NCBI RefSeq assembly: GCF_017255295.1
Contig: NZ_JAFKDE010000003.1
Coordinates: 124,001-188,000 of the forward strand
Length of the DNA stretch: 64,000 nt
Direction: 5' to 3'
DNA from: Nitratireductor aquimarinus
Lineage (GTDB): Bacteria > Pseudomonadota > Alphaproteobacteria > Rhizobiales > Rhizobiaceae
Shown: piece by piece, positions 1-10,565 of the stretch
How the letters are laid out: every line of letters starts with the position of its first letter
How positions within the stretch are numbered: the first letter of the stretch is position 1
Made by a program: the position numbers and the translations under genes
The notes under the pieces: generated by a model
Database searches by the model: none
Told to the model about the DNA's origin: nothing
Seen by the model: the letters and a program-made list of their open reading frames with translations, nothing else

Positions 1-1198
1 GAGGGCCGGTGGAGCGACCACTGGAGCCGACCTTGCCGATCAGCGTTCCCGGCTCGACCTTCTCGCCCTTCTTGACCAGAAGCTTGCTCATATGCGCGTA
101 GCGTGTGGTCAGTCCGTTGCCATGGTCGATTTCGACCATGCGTCCGTAACCACCGTTCCAGCCGGACTTGATGACGGTGCCGACGCCGGCCGCGTGAATG
201 GGCGCTCCCGTCCGGGCGCGAAAGTCCATGCCGGAGTGATGCGCCCTGCGACCCAGAAACGGGTCGCGGCGGGAGCCGAAGCGGCTGGTGATCTGCGCAC
301 CGGGAACCGGATTGGCCAGCGGCAGCGCGCGCGCCTTCCCCTTGATGTCGTTGAGGCGAGACAGCGCATCGTCCAAGTCGCGTACCTGGTCTTCGAAGGC
401 GAGCGCACTGGCCGATGTCAGAAGCGGGCCGCCGACATGCTGTTCGCGCTCGTCTTCCGAAACGCGGACCCCGACATCATCCAGCGCGTCCGCAATGACC
501 TCAGCGCTCTGATAGGCGTTGTCGGCCAGCGTCCTGACGCGGTCGATCTGTTCCGTCTCGATTGATGCGAGCGCGCGGTTGAGTTTCACGAAAAGAAAAT
601 CGGCCTTGTCTGCGGCAGAAAGCGGTCGGTCATACGCCTGCGTCTGCGAACGAAGCGGCCAGGGAACGGTATCGGCTTTCGTGGGAGCGAGTGCTGCAAC
701 CGCGATGCTGCCGGTCCGTGTCGGATCGAGAAGCGGCTCGGTGTCGGCCTTGATCTGTGGGCGCGGGGCGGGAACCGGCCCCTTTTTGGGCAGGAGTTCC
801 GTGCCGGCGCGGTTTAGAACCGGTTCCAGGCGGCTCTGGCGCTTGGTCAGCTGATCCTGCCGGGCAAGAAGTTCGCCCACCTTTTCCTGCATGAACTGCT
901 GGTCGAGCAATTGACGGCTGGTCACGCGGTCGAGCTGGGCGCGCAGCGACGAGATACGGTCTTCATAGGCCTGCTGGATGCGGGCCTGCCGGGCCACCGT
1001 CGCGCCGATCAGATCGTCGCGCATAACCAGATAGGACGTTGCAAGAATGTAGCCGATGCCGATCGCAGCGATCGCTGAGCCCACTGATGCGGCCATCCAT
1101 GGGCGAACAGTGAAATGTCGTATCTTTTCACCCCGCGCGATAATGATCGTGTGGGGCTCTTTTCGCTTGCCGAAAACCGCAGATTGCTGTGAACGCAT
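1..1198 (-). CDS. M23 family peptidoglycan metallopeptidase, C-terminus beyond window edge
   Basis: Reading from ATG at 1198 (TGCGTTCACAG in antisense) gives 399 open codons to base 1. Residues about 33-58 form one membrane segment after a basic N-terminus, residues 66-125 look like a coiled coil (RAQLDRV, KRQSRLE), then a linker and, from about residue 297, an M23/LytM domain: RFGSRRDPF, the zinc-binding HxxxD as HSGMD, then GYGRMVEIDHGNG and TRYAHMS. The final HxH zinc motif would lie just past the left edge. Family members cut peptidoglycan cross-links, or act as EnvC/NlpD-like activators when zinc ligands are lost; the visible ligands are intact, so an active periplasmic, membrane-anchored endopeptidase is inferred. 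It lies downstream of bcp on the same strand, separated by a 184-bp gap. Confidence 0.88.
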   Translation of the reverse strand, partial: MRSQQSAVFGKRKEPHTIIIARGEKIRHFTVRPWMAASVGSAIAAIGIGYILATSYLVMRDDLIGATVARQARIQQAYEDRISSLRAQLDRVTSRQLLDQQFMQEKVGELLARQDQLTKRQSRLEPVLNRAGTELLPKKGPVPAPRPQIKADTEPLLDPTRTGSIAVAALAPTKADTVPWPLRSQTQAYDRPLSAADKADFLFVKLNRALASIETEQIDRVRTLADNAYQSAEVIADALDDVGVRVSEDEREQHVGGPLLTSASALAFEDQVRDLDDALSRLNDIKGKARALPLANPVPGAQITSRFGSRRDPFLGRRAHHSGMDFRARTGAPIHAAGVGTVIKSGWNGGYGRMVEIDHGNGLTTRYAHMSKLLVKKGEKVEPGTLIGKVGSSGRSTGP

Positions 1199-1352
1199 CA
1201 GAAAATCGAACTTCGTTGCAGGTGAGCTTTGTTCGATTTTGATTACACTTGATTAGGGTTAATAAAGCTTTTCCCGATCAGGCGGGGCGTTAAAGAAAGC
1301 GGGGCAGGTGTGCTGCTCCGCTATATTTTATCATTCCCGCCTGTATGCGCAC

Positions 1353-1372
1353 GTCAGGCGATCCTGCCTGAC
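1353..1372 (-). terminator. Hairpin downstream of bcp
   Basis: Seven-base arms GTCAGGC (1353-1359) and GCCTGAC (1366-1372) sit 11 bases past the bcp stop codon. There is no clear U-tract on the minus strand, so this may be a processing or stabilising hairpin rather than a strong intrinsic terminator. Confidence 0.4.
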
Positions 1373-1382
1373 CGGAACTGCT

Positions 1383-1862
1383 CTAGGCGTTCTGTCTGAG
1401 CTTCTTGGCGGCCTCGAGAACGGCCTGTGCGTGACCGGGAACCTTCACCTTGCGCCACACTTCCGCAATGCGGCCTTCCGGATCGATCAGGAAGGTGGAG
1501 CGTTCTACACCCATATATTTGCGGCCATACATGCTCTTCTCGACCCACACGCCATAGGCCTGCAGCGTTTCTTTTTCCTGATCGGAAACAAGGCCGACGG
1601 TAAGGCCGTGCTTGGTCTTGAACTTGTCATGGCTCTTGGGGCTGTCGGGAGACATGCCCAGCACGACCGTATCGACCACGTCGAATTCGGGCTTCAGTGC
1701 GGTGAAGTCGATGGCCTCGACCGTGCAGCCGCTGGTGTTGTCCTTGGGGTAAAAGAAGAGCACAACCGTCTTGCCGCGAAAGTCGGACAATCTGACCTCG
1801 CTGCCGCCATCGGCTGGCAGCACAAAATCCGGTGCTTCGCTTCCTTTGACGGGTTCTGTCAT
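1383..1862 (-). CDS. bcp: Thioredoxin-dependent thiol peroxidase (Bcp/PrxQ peroxiredoxin), one-cysteine form
   Basis: 159 residues, the usual length for Bcp. It reduces peroxides through a peroxidatic cysteine, Cys46 in PKDNTSGCTVEA; the family usually has PGC, here SGC. The resolving cysteine found five residues later in E. coli-type Bcp is isoleucine (EAIDF), and no other cysteine is visible in the protein, so it should work as a one-Cys enzyme resolved by an external thiol. The conserved YMGVERSTFLIDPEG segment near residue 115 supports the family. Start at ATG 1862 is preceded by GGGGAAAG-like purines. It faces the divergent AsmA-like gene across a very short gap. Confidence 0.93.
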   Translation of the reverse strand: MTEPVKGSEAPDFVLPADGGSEVRLSDFRGKTVVLFFYPKDNTSGCTVEAIDFTALKPEFDVVDTVVLGMSPDSPKSHDKFKTKHGLTVGLVSDQEKETLQAYGVWVEKSMYGRKYMGVERSTFLIDPEGRIAEVWRKVKVPGHAQAVLEAAKKLRQNA

Positions 1863-1907
1863 TTTCTTTCCCCTGTTTGTGGATAGGCGATGAAAGGGAG
1901 AGATATA

Positions 1908-2012
1908 ATGATGTCGATGGATTCGTCCATGGCTGCGGTGTGTCGACGGGAACGGTTGTGGATCAGGAAGGCGCTTCTCACAGGAAAATCAGGTTCAGAC
2001 GGGGCGAGATAG
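1908..2012 (+). other. Short ORF with the best ribosome binding site, overlapping the start of the AsmA-like gene
   Basis: AAAGGGAG at 1893-1900 lies seven bases before ATG 1908, the strongest translation start in this divergent gap. That frame reads 34 codons (beginning MMSMDSSMAAV) and stops at TAG 2010-2012. It is +1 relative to the long frame of the AsmA-like gene. It may be a leader peptide, or the true start of the large gene separated from it by a one-base indel. Confidence 0.35.
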
Positions 2013-5000
2013 CGGCTTTGGAGACCTACCCTTCGACTGAGGGCAGGGCTCGTGGCGTGCTGCGGCGTTCGCTGTTCTGGCTGTGGTGCCGGCGCATTCT
2101 CATTGTTCTGGTCTCCCTGATCGCGCTTCTTGTGCTGGCCGGCCTTCTGCTTCAGTTCGTTGGCACCGGCTCCATCGGGCAGGATCGCCTCCGCGCCGCT
2201 GCCCAAAGGGCGCTGACCTCCGCCGCCGGTTACGAAATCCAGACCGACATGGGGGAGCTCGGGCTGGTTCTGAGTGATCGCAGTCTGGTTGCTCTGGAAA
2301 TCCGCGATGCGCATCTGAGCAAGGCCGAGACTGGCCACAGAATGGTCGATGCGGACGTTTTGCGTATCGGGTTCCGTCTGCTCCCGCTTCTGAGCGGGAA
2401 AGTGGAAGTGGGAAGCGTCGAGCTTTCCGGCGCGCGGGTGCATCTGTCAGCACTTTCCGCGAAGTCCGACGAGGTTGCAGCGGTTGCCCGCTGGCAAAAG
2501 CCCATTGATCCGTCTGTTCTGGAAGAGAGCGTGTTTGCGGGCCTGCGGCGGGTCTATGCGATCTCCGAGCGCACCGGAACGCGCTATCTGCGCATGCGTG
2601 ATGTCGAGATTGTTCTGGATGACGAGACGGGCCGCGCCGTAGCCCTCGACGTCAATGCCGCGCTCGCACCTTCGGGAAAGCTGGAATTCAGGGCCAATGC
2701 GGCGCTTGGTGAGCGGGAGGTGGAGCTTGTCGGATCGGCGCTTCGCCCGCTTGCCGATGGACCGATCAAGTCGCTCGAGGTGGAAATCGGTTCCCCCGAT
2801 CCAACGCTTCTGGAGGCGGCGCGGTCCGTTGCCGGAGAACTGAAGGGAGCCGATGCGCTTCTTGCCGCCACAAGGCTATCGCTCAAGGGCGGCGAGCAGG
2901 AGGTCGGAAAAGGCAGGCTACAGTTCGAGGTGGCGCTGCAGGAAGCGCCGTTTGATCTTGGCGAAGATGGCATTCTGACCGCAACGGGCCGTATCCGCGC
3001 CGAGATTGGCCGTGAAGCCGGCATGATCGTCATCAATCAGGCAAACCTCGTTGTCGGCCGTTCGGTCTTCAACTTTACCGGCAGGATCGTTCCTCTTGAG
3101 AACGAGGAGGCTGACAGCGCGCTTTATGGCTTCGATCTGGTCAGTCCGAAATCGACCATCGCTCCGCTCGATTCACCGCAGGCTGCCGTTCCCTTCGTTG
3201 CGGGTGTTTCCGGACGCATCGACACCGGCAGCGGCCGCATCGTCGGCGATACGATCCGTATCGCAACGACATCCGGCGTCATCACCGCAAGCGCTGCTGT
3301 AACGCTGGAAGCCGGCAAGACGCCCGGGCTTTCGCTCGCCGTCTATACGAGCGGCATGCCGACCAATGAGGTCAAGCAGTTCTGGCCGTGGTTTGCGGCC
3401 TCGGGCGCACGGGAATGGGTGCTTGAAAACCTGTTTGGCGGGCATGTGGTGGAAGGCAATCTGCGTCTGCGCGTTCCGCCCGGCCGGTTCGGCAATGGCC
3501 AGCCGCTGAACGATGAGGAAGTGAACGGCGCATTCTCCGTCGCTGATGCCCGTTTCGATATTGCAGGACGCATTCCGCCGGTGCGGGACGCCGCCGGCAG
3601 CATCGCCTTCAAGGGCTCCGACATCGATATTGCCATCGAGGCGGGCACCGTCTTCATGCCAAGCGGACGGCAGGTTGCGGCCAGCAATGGCACGCTGTCC
3701 GTTCGCAACGCGCATGTTAAGCCGCGCATCGGCAAGCTCGCCATTGATGTTGCCGGCAAGGCGCCCGCCGTCGTCGAACTGGCCTCCTACGAGCCCATCG
3801 ACGTGTCAGAGCGCATCGATCTCACGCCAAAGGATGTAACCGGCGACGTCACCGGTCATGTGACAGCCGACATCCCCCTGAGCGATGGCATTCCGCGCGA
3901 CCAGCTTGGCTGGCGGGCGACGCTTGAATACTCCGACCTCTCGATCTCCAAACCCTTCAACGGGCAGATGGTCGCCAATGCCGACGGCGTGCTCATGGTC
4001 GAGCCGGGGCGGGCGGACATTTCGGCCACCGCCACACTCAACGGCGTGCCGGCGCGGCTCGAACTGGTGGAACCCTTTGGCGAATCCGATCAGGCGCGCT
4101 CGCGCAGGATTGAACTGACGCTTGACGATGCGGCGCGGCGAAAGATCGTGCCGGGCCTTGATGGCATTCTCTCCGGTCCGATGACGGTCGACTATGACGA
4201 GCTTGAGGATGGACGCAAGGCGCTCAAGGTCAATCTGGACAAGACGCGCCTGACGCTGCCCTGGATCAACTGGAGCAAGGGAGCGGGCATTCCGGCCACC
4301 GCTTCCTTCATTCTGGATGAGAAATCATCCTCCATGGAACTCACGGATTTCAGGCTTTCCGGAAAGACCTTTTCCGCAACCGGGCGCATCACCATTGCCG
4401 GCGGTCGGCTCGCATCGGCCCGCTTCGACAAGGCGCGGCTGAACCGCGATGACGATTTCTCCGTCTCCATCGACCGTTCAGGTTCCGCCTACAGGGTGTC
4501 GGTGCGCGGCGCGTCGGTCGATGGCCGCGCCATGGTGAAATACTATCTGGGTGCGCAGCAGGGCGCGTCGGGTGGCGATGATGACGGCGCAGACGCGGGC
4601 ATCACACTCGACGCCCGTCTCGACCGCGTGTCCGGTTTCGGCGGCGAAGTGATGCGCGATGTGTCGCTTGACTACAAGGCGGGGGCCGGTGAGACCGGCA
4701 GGCTCGATTTAAAGGGCGTCACCGCATCTGGCGGAGGCGTTTCCCTTTCGCGCGACGCAGGCGGCATTCGCGCCAATTCCTCCGATGCCGGTGCGGTCAT
4801 GCGTTTCGTGGATTTCTACGAACACATGGAAGGCGGGCGCATGGTGCTGGCCCTGACGGAATCTGGCGGTGGCCGCTTCCAGGGCAGCGTGACGGCCGAG
4901 AACTTCTTCATCGTCAACGAGCCGCGTCTGGGGTCTCTGGTCGCCGCAACGGACAATAGCGGCAATGGCGACAAGGTCGATGCCGCACGTGTCAGCTTCG

Positions 5001-5335
5001 AGCGTGGTTTTGCCAACATCATCAAGGGACCGGGCAGTCTGGCGCTGAGCGATGGCGTTCTGCGCGGTCCGCTGATCGGCACTACCTTTCAGGGCACGCT
5101 GTTCGACGCCAATGACAACATCGCGATCACCGGCACCTTCATGCCGCTTTACGGGCTCAACCGCATTTTTGGCGAGATCCCGCTGTTCGGCGCCATTCTC
5201 GGCAATGGCCGTGATCGCGGCCTGATCGGCATCACCTATCGTCTTTATGGCAAGCTGAAGGATCCGCAGATGGAGGTGAACCCCATCTCGGCCATTGCGC
5301 CGGGCATCTTCCGGCAGATCTTCGAGTATCGATAA
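1940..5335 (+). CDS. AsmA-like / YhdP-family (DUF3971) envelope protein
   Basis: A very long open frame encoding about 1,130 residues. A single membrane segment (ILIVLVSLIALLVLAG) is followed by a large beta-rich periplasmic region, and the C-terminus ends with the conserved pattern GRDRGLIGITYRLYG and a final PGIFRQIF. AsmA/YhdP/TamB-like proteins are bridge-like proteins implicated in moving phospholipid between inner and outer membranes; here that role is inferred from family resemblance. The start is uncertain: the frame opens with TTG at 1877, with GTG at 1940 or 1958 and TTG at 2018 as alternatives, and none has a strong Shine-Dalgarno sequence. The best SD/ATG, at 1908, is in another frame. 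The gene is convergent with tyrS and shares a terminator with it. Confidence 0.82.
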   Translation: MSTGTVVDQEGASHRKIRFRRGEIAALETYPSTEGRARGVLRRSLFWLWCRRILIVLVSLIALLVLAGLLLQFVGTGSIGQDRLRAAAQRALTSAAGYEIQTDMGELGLVLSDRSLVALEIRDAHLSKAETGHRMVDADVLRIGFRLLPLLSGKVEVGSVELSGARVHLSALSAKSDEVAAVARWQKPIDPSVLEESVFAGLRRVYAISERTGTRYLRMRDVEIVLDDETGRAVALDVNAALAPSGKLEFRANAALGEREVELVGSALRPLADGPIKSLEVEIGSPDPTLLEAARSVAGELKGADALLAATRLSLKGGEQEVGKGRLQFEVALQEAPFDLGEDGILTATGRIRAEIGREAGMIVINQANLVVGRSVFNFTGRIVPLENEEADSALYGFDLVSPKSTIAPLDSPQAAVPFVAGVSGRIDTGSGRIVGDTIRIATTSGVITASAAVTLEAGKTPGLSLAVYTSGMPTNEVKQFWPWFAASGAREWVLENLFGGHVVEGNLRLRVPPGRFGNGQPLNDEEVNGAFSVADARFDIAGRIPPVRDAAGSIAFKGSDIDIAIEAGTVFMPSGRQVAASNGTLSVRNAHVKPRIGKLAIDVAGKAPAVVELASYEPIDVSERIDLTPKDVTGDVTGHVTADIPLSDGIPRDQLGWRATLEYSDLSISKPFNGQMVANADGVLMVEPGRADISATATLNGVPARLELVEPFGESDQARSRRIELTLDDAARRKIVPGLDGILSGPMTVDYDELEDGRKALKVNLDKTRLTLPWINWSKGAGIPATASFILDEKSSSMELTDFRLSGKTFSATGRITIAGGRLASARFDKARLNRDDDFSVSIDRSGSAYRVSVRGASVDGRAMVKYYLGAQQGASGGDDDGADAGITLDARLDRVSGFGGEVMRDVSLDYKAGAGETGRLDLKGVTASGGGVSLSRDAGGIRANSSDAGAVMRFVDFYEHMEGGRMVLALTESGGGRFQGSVTAENFFIVNEPRLGSLVAATDNSGNGDKVDAARVSFERGFANIIKGPGSLALSDGVLRGPLIGTTFQGTLFDANDNIAITGTFMPLYGLNRIFGEIPLFGAILGNGRDRGLIGITYRLYGKLKDPQMEVNPISAIAPGIFRQIFEYR

Positions 5336-5358
5336 CGGGCAGCCGCCCATAAAGAAAA

Positions 5359-5390
5359 AGCGTGCGCCCGGTTGGACGCACGCTCATTTT
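5359..5390. terminator. Bidirectional terminator between the AsmA-like gene and tyrS
   Basis: Arms AGCGTGCG (5359-5366) and CGCACGCT (5377-5384). The plus strand continues CATTTTT, and the minus strand continues TTTTTCTTT, so both convergent genes get a U-tract. Confidence 0.85.
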
Positions 5391-5412
5391 TCAAATGCGA
5401 TTGTTGCGCGGC

Positions 5413-6666
5413 TCAGACCGGGCGCAGAAGCACGTGCTTCTTCTTGCCGAGCGAGAGCTTCACCACGCCTTCCTCGGTGAGGTTGTCGAGGGTTACGGCC
5501 TGCCGGTCATCGCTGACGGGCTGGTCGTTGAGGCGCACTGCGCCACCCTTCACATGCCGGCGCGCCTCGCCATTGGAGGCGGCAAGGCCTGCGGTCACGA
5601 AGAGCGCCAGTACGCCAACGCCTTCCTCAAGCGCAGAGCGCTCGACTTCGACCGTCGGGAGCGTCTGCGCCAGTGCGCCTTCCTCGAAAGTCTTGCGCGC
5701 CGTCTCTGCTGCCTCTTCCGCCGCTTCGCGGCCATGCAGCATTGCCGTTACCTCGGTGGCGAGGATCTTCTTGGCCTCGTTGAGCTCTGCTCCCTGAAGT
5801 GCTGCAAGGCGGGCGATCTCATCGAGCGGCATCGTCGTGTAGAGCTTGAGGAAGCGCTCGACGTCGGCGTCCTCGGTGTTGCGCCAGTACTGCCAGAAAT
5901 CGTACGCGCCAAGCATGTCCGGGTTGAGCCAGACAGCGCCGTCGGCGCTCTTGCCCATCTTCGCGCCCGACGAGGTGGTCAGAAGCGGCGAGGTGAGGGC
6001 GTAGAGCTGCGGCGTGCCCATGCGGTGGCCGAGATCGATGCCGTTGACGATGTTGCCCCACTGGTCGGAACCGCCCATCTGCAGGCGGCAGCCAATCCGC
6101 CTGTTCAGCTCAACGTAATCGTAGGCCTGGAGGATCATGTAGTTGAATTCCAGGAAGGACAGCGACTGCTCGCGGTCGAGGCGCGTCTTCACCGAATCGA
6201 ACGACAGCATGCGGTTGACCGAGAAATGGCGGCCCACATCGCGCAGGAATTCGAGGTAATTGATGCCCAGAAGCCAGTCGGCATTGTTGACCATCAGTGC
6301 ATCCTGAGGGCCGTCGCCGAAGGTCAGGTAGTTGGAGAACACCTTCTTGATGCCGGCAATGTTGTCGGCAATCGTTTCCGGCGTCATCAGCTTGCGCGCC
6401 TCGTCCTTGAAGGACGGGTCGCCGATCATGCCGGTGCCGCCGCCCATCAGGGCGACCGGGCGATGGCCGGTCTTCTGCATCCAGTGCAGCATCATGATCT
6501 GGATCAGACCGCCGGCGTGCAGGCTCGGAGCGGTTGGGTCAAAGCCGATATATGCCGTGACCGTCTCGTTCCGGAAGAGTTCATCGAGACCTGCATTGTC
6601 GGAGGTCTGGTGAATGAACCCGCGTTCGCTCAGCGTGCGCAGGAAGTCGGATTTGAAGGCGGTCAT
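5413..6666 (-). CDS. tyrS: Tyrosyl-tRNA synthetase
   Basis: 417 residues, class I aminoacyl-tRNA synthetase of the bacterial TyrS type. It attaches tyrosine to tRNA-Tyr in the cytoplasm. The HIGH-equivalent is PSLHAGGL (residues about 47-54), the tyrosine-site motif [11 protein letters not shown] is at 196-206, and the KMSKS loop appears as KMGKS at 236-240. The C-terminal 65 residues ([14 protein letters not shown]) form the S4 RNA-binding domain. Length and motif order are normal. ATG at 6666 is the only reasonable start. Its substrate tRNA-Tyr gene lies in this window at 24745. Confidence 0.97.
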   Translation of the reverse strand: MTAFKSDFLRTLSERGFIHQTSDNAGLDELFRNETVTAYIGFDPTAPSLHAGGLIQIMMLHWMQKTGHRPVALMGGGTGMIGDPSFKDEARKLMTPETIADNIAGIKKVFSNYLTFGDGPQDALMVNNADWLLGINYLEFLRDVGRHFSVNRMLSFDSVKTRLDREQSLSFLEFNYMILQAYDYVELNRRIGCRLQMGGSDQWGNIVNGIDLGHRMGTPQLYALTSPLLTTSSGAKMGKSADGAVWLNPDMLGAYDFWQYWRNTEDADVERFLKLYTTMPLDEIARLAALQGAELNEAKKILATEVTAMLHGREAAEEAAETARKTFEEGALAQTLPTVEVERSALEEGVGVLALFVTAGLAASNGEARRHVKGGAVRLNDQPVSDDRQAVTLDNLTEEGVVKLSLGKKKHVLLRPV

Positions 6667-6732
6667 GATCTTTCAGGCTCTTTGATGTTTGACGGAGGGC
6701 GCTGCCGGGGCAGCGCCTGTCCGTCGGACAGT

Positions 6733-7407
6733 TTACTTGAGGCGTTTGGGGCGGGGCTCGGACAGCTCGCCGCGCAGGCGGCGGTCGAGATAATCCGAGC
6801 ATTCACCGATCAGGTTGTCGATCTGGTCGGTATAGAAGTGATTGACGCCGGGCATCGTCTTCTGGGTGATCGTAATACCCTTCTGCGACTGCAGTTTGTC
6901 AACGAGACCCTGAACGTCTGCCGGCGGCGCGACCCTGTCGGCGTCGCCATGGATGATCAGGCCCGAAGACGGGCAGGGGGCGAGGAACGAGAAGTCGTAG
7001 AGGTTCGGCTGCGGCGAGATGGACATGAAGCCCTCGATCTCGGGACGGCGCATGAGAAGCTGCATGCCGATCCACGCACCGAACGAGTAGCCGGCGATCC
7101 AGCAGTTCTTCGAATCGGGATGGAGCGTCTGCACCCAGTCGAGCGCCGCCGCTGCATCCGACAATTCGCCGGTGCCGTGGTCGAATGCGCCCTGGCTGCG
7201 GCCGATGCCGCGGAAGTTGAAGCGAAGCGTGGTGAAGCCGCGGCTCTGGAACATGTAGAAAAGATCGTAGACGATCTTGTTGTTCATCGTGCCGCCGAAC
7301 TGTGGGTGCGGGTGCAGGATGAGCGCGATCGGAGCGTTCTTTTCCTTGGACGGCTGATAGCGTCCTTCCAGGCGTCCGGCCGGTCCGGCGAAAATGACCT
7401 CAGGCAT
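6733..7407 (-). CDS. Alpha/beta hydrolase
   Basis: 224 residues from ATG 7407, chosen because GGAG lies five bases upstream; a longer reading from 7449 lacks such a site. The fold is clear: an oxyanion-type HPHPQFGG, the nucleophile elbow GYSFG in IAGYSFGAW, an acid in HGDADRV and a catalytic His in GVNHFY. No signal peptide is present, so it is cytoplasmic. It resembles the dienelactone-hydrolase-like branch (KANL3/Tex30-type) common in alphaproteobacteria; the substrate cannot be told from sequence. It is 66 bases upstream of tyrS on the same strand and divergent from the suf operon. Confidence 0.87.
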   Translation of the reverse strand: MPEVIFAGPAGRLEGRYQPSKEKNAPIALILHPHPQFGGTMNNKIVYDLFYMFQSRGFTTLRFNFRGIGRSQGAFDHGTGELSDAAAALDWVQTLHPDSKNCWIAGYSFGAWIGMQLLMRRPEIEGFMSISPQPNLYDFSFLAPCPSSGLIIHGDADRVAPPADVQGLVDKLQSQKGITITQKTMPGVNHFYTDQIDNLIGECSDYLDRRLRGELSEPRPKRLK

Positions 7408-7592
7408 GAGTACTCCACATTGGGCGTCGCAGCGCTTCGGGTTGCACAAGGAACTATGTTCCTTACCCTTGACGCGACGCCGACGCCTCCATAGAAGCTA
7501 GTTTAGAATTATTCAAAAATGACAGACGCAACGCGTCCATCATGTCGGCAAGCCGGGTAGATAGGACGGCTCGCCCTAAAAATTCAAGGAAA

Positions 7593-7630
7593 TTACGCCA
7601 TTGAGGCCAAGTTTGGCCAAGAAGGCGTAA
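7593..7630. promoter_or_regulatory. Symmetric nested inverted repeat upstream of the suf operon
   Basis: Outer arms TTACGCC (7593-7599) and GGCGTAA (7624-7630) enclose inner arms GGCCAA (7605-7610) and TTGGCC (7613-7618), with five-base spacers on each side. It ends 37 bases before the first gene of the suf operon. It could be an operator for a dimeric regulator or a structured 5' UTR; which regulator is unknown. Confidence 0.5.
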
Positions 7631-7667
7631 AGCAGACGTCGGATTCGCGGAGAAAAGCGGAAAATCA

Positions 7668-8831
7668 ATGTCGGCAGCCCGTGCTTATCTTGATTACAAC
7701 GCCAGTGCGCCTCTCCTTGAGTGCGCGCGCGCGGCCATGCTTGATGCACTGGCCATGCCTGCGAATCCCTCGTCCGTTCACAGCGAGGGGCGTGCCGCCA
7801 AGCGTGTTCTCGAGACTGCGCGCCGACAGGTTGCAGCACTCGTCGGCGGAGAGCCCGCCCATGTGGTGTTCACTTCCGGTGCGACCGAGGCTGCGGCAAC
7901 GCTTCTCTCTCCACGCTGGACGATGGGGCGTGCGCCGCTGACCTTCTCTGCGCTCTACGTGAGTGCCGCCGATCACCCCTGCATTTTGAAGGGCGGGCGC
8001 TTTTCCGCCAGCGCTATCAATACGATAGCCGTTCGTCCTGACGGCTTGGTCGATCTGATCGATCTTGAGGCGAAGCTCGCCGCCCATGATCGCGGCGAAG
8101 GGCTTCCGCTGGTCGCCGTGCACGCGGTCAACAATGAAACCGGCATCATTCAGCCGCTTGAAGATATCGGCCGTATCGCAAAGGCGGCAGGCGCGGTGGT
8201 CGTCATCGACGCGGTGCAGGCTGCCGGTCGGATTCCGCTCGATATTTCAGCGGGATATGCAGACTATCTTATTCTTTCCTCGCACAAGATCGGTGGCCCG
8301 AAGGGCGCAGGCGCCATCGTCGGCAGCGCTGACCTGATGATGCCTGAACCGCTGATCAATGGTGGCGGGCAGGAGAAGGGGCATCGCGGCGGCACGGAGA
8401 ATCTGGCTGCTATCGCAGGCTTTGGCGCAGCAGCGTCCGAGGCGCTCGGCAAACTGTCTGGCATCGATGCGCTTGCCGCCATGCGTGACCGTTTCGAGGC
8501 TGCCATTCTGGCGCATGTACCCGATGCCGTGATCCATGGCCGGGGCGCGCCGCGCGTTGCCAACACCAGCTTCTTCTCGATCCCCGGCACCAAGGCCGAG
8601 ACAGCGCAGATCGGCTTCGACCTTGGCGGTGTGGCCCTGTCTGCGGGATCCGCCTGTTCTTCTGGGCGTGTGGGACCAAGCCACGTGCTTGAAGCCATGG
8701 GGCTTGGTGATCAGGCCAGTGCGCTGCGCGTTTCCATCGGGCACGCGACGGGCGAGGGTGAACTGGCACTTTTCGATGCGGCGCTGGCCAATATCGCCCG
8801 GCGGCGCAAGGGCGCTTCCGAGGCCGCCTGA
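7668..8831 (+). CDS. Cysteine desulfurase, NifS/IscS-like (group I)
   Basis: 387 residues, PLP-dependent aminotransferase class V. It takes sulfur from cysteine and hands it to the Fe-S assembly machinery as persulfide. Visible motifs: LDYNASAPL (8-16), HAVNNETG (152-159), the PLP lysine Lys207 in SSHKIGGPKG, and the catalytic Cys330 in SAGSACSSG, the group I type of loop. It is the first gene of the suf cluster, 183 bases before sufB, an arrangement typical of rhizobia. A group II desulfurase, SufS, is encoded downstream in the same cluster, so two sulfur donors share this operon. Start ATG 7668 follows GCGGA. Confidence 0.93.
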   Translation: MSAARAYLDYNASAPLLECARAAMLDALAMPANPSSVHSEGRAAKRVLETARRQVAALVGGEPAHVVFTSGATEAAATLLSPRWTMGRAPLTFSALYVSAADHPCILKGGRFSASAINTIAVRPDGLVDLIDLEAKLAAHDRGEGLPLVAVHAVNNETGIIQPLEDIGRIAKAAGAVVVIDAVQAAGRIPLDISAGYADYLILSSHKIGGPKGAGAIVGSADLMMPEPLINGGGQEKGHRGGTENLAAIAGFGAAASEALGKLSGIDALAAMRDRFEAAILAHVPDAVIHGRGAPRVANTSFFSIPGTKAETAQIGFDLGGVALSAGSACSSGRVGPSHVLEAMGLGDQASALRVSIGHATGEGELALFDAALANIARRRKGASEAA

Positions 8832-8883
8832 GGCGGCGCTGTGAGAAAAATGGAACTGATGCAGATTAAAATGGAGAAAAAGA

Positions 8884-8900
8884 CACATATTTAATATGTG
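8884..8900. promoter_or_regulatory. Perfect palindrome between the NifS-like gene and sufB
   Basis: CACATATTTAATATGTG: seven-base perfect arms around TTA, in an AT-rich part of an otherwise GC-rich 183-bp gap and 114 bases before sufB. It looks like an operator, possibly for an internal promoter. It does not match the TGA-N9-TCA iron-responsive box or the IscR type 1 consensus that I know. Confidence 0.5.
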
Positions 8901-9014
8901 ACCGGATGAAACATCTGCTCCGATGCACTACATGAGGGTTGCCGCAAGGCAATCACGGTGTGCTCAATTTTGAAGACGGCCGGGTCTTGACCCCGGCATG
9001 GATGGAGAACGCAT

Positions 9015-10538
<1,524 letters not shown>

Positions 10539-10565
10539 GGCCGGCGCATTTGTTTGGAAAAAATC

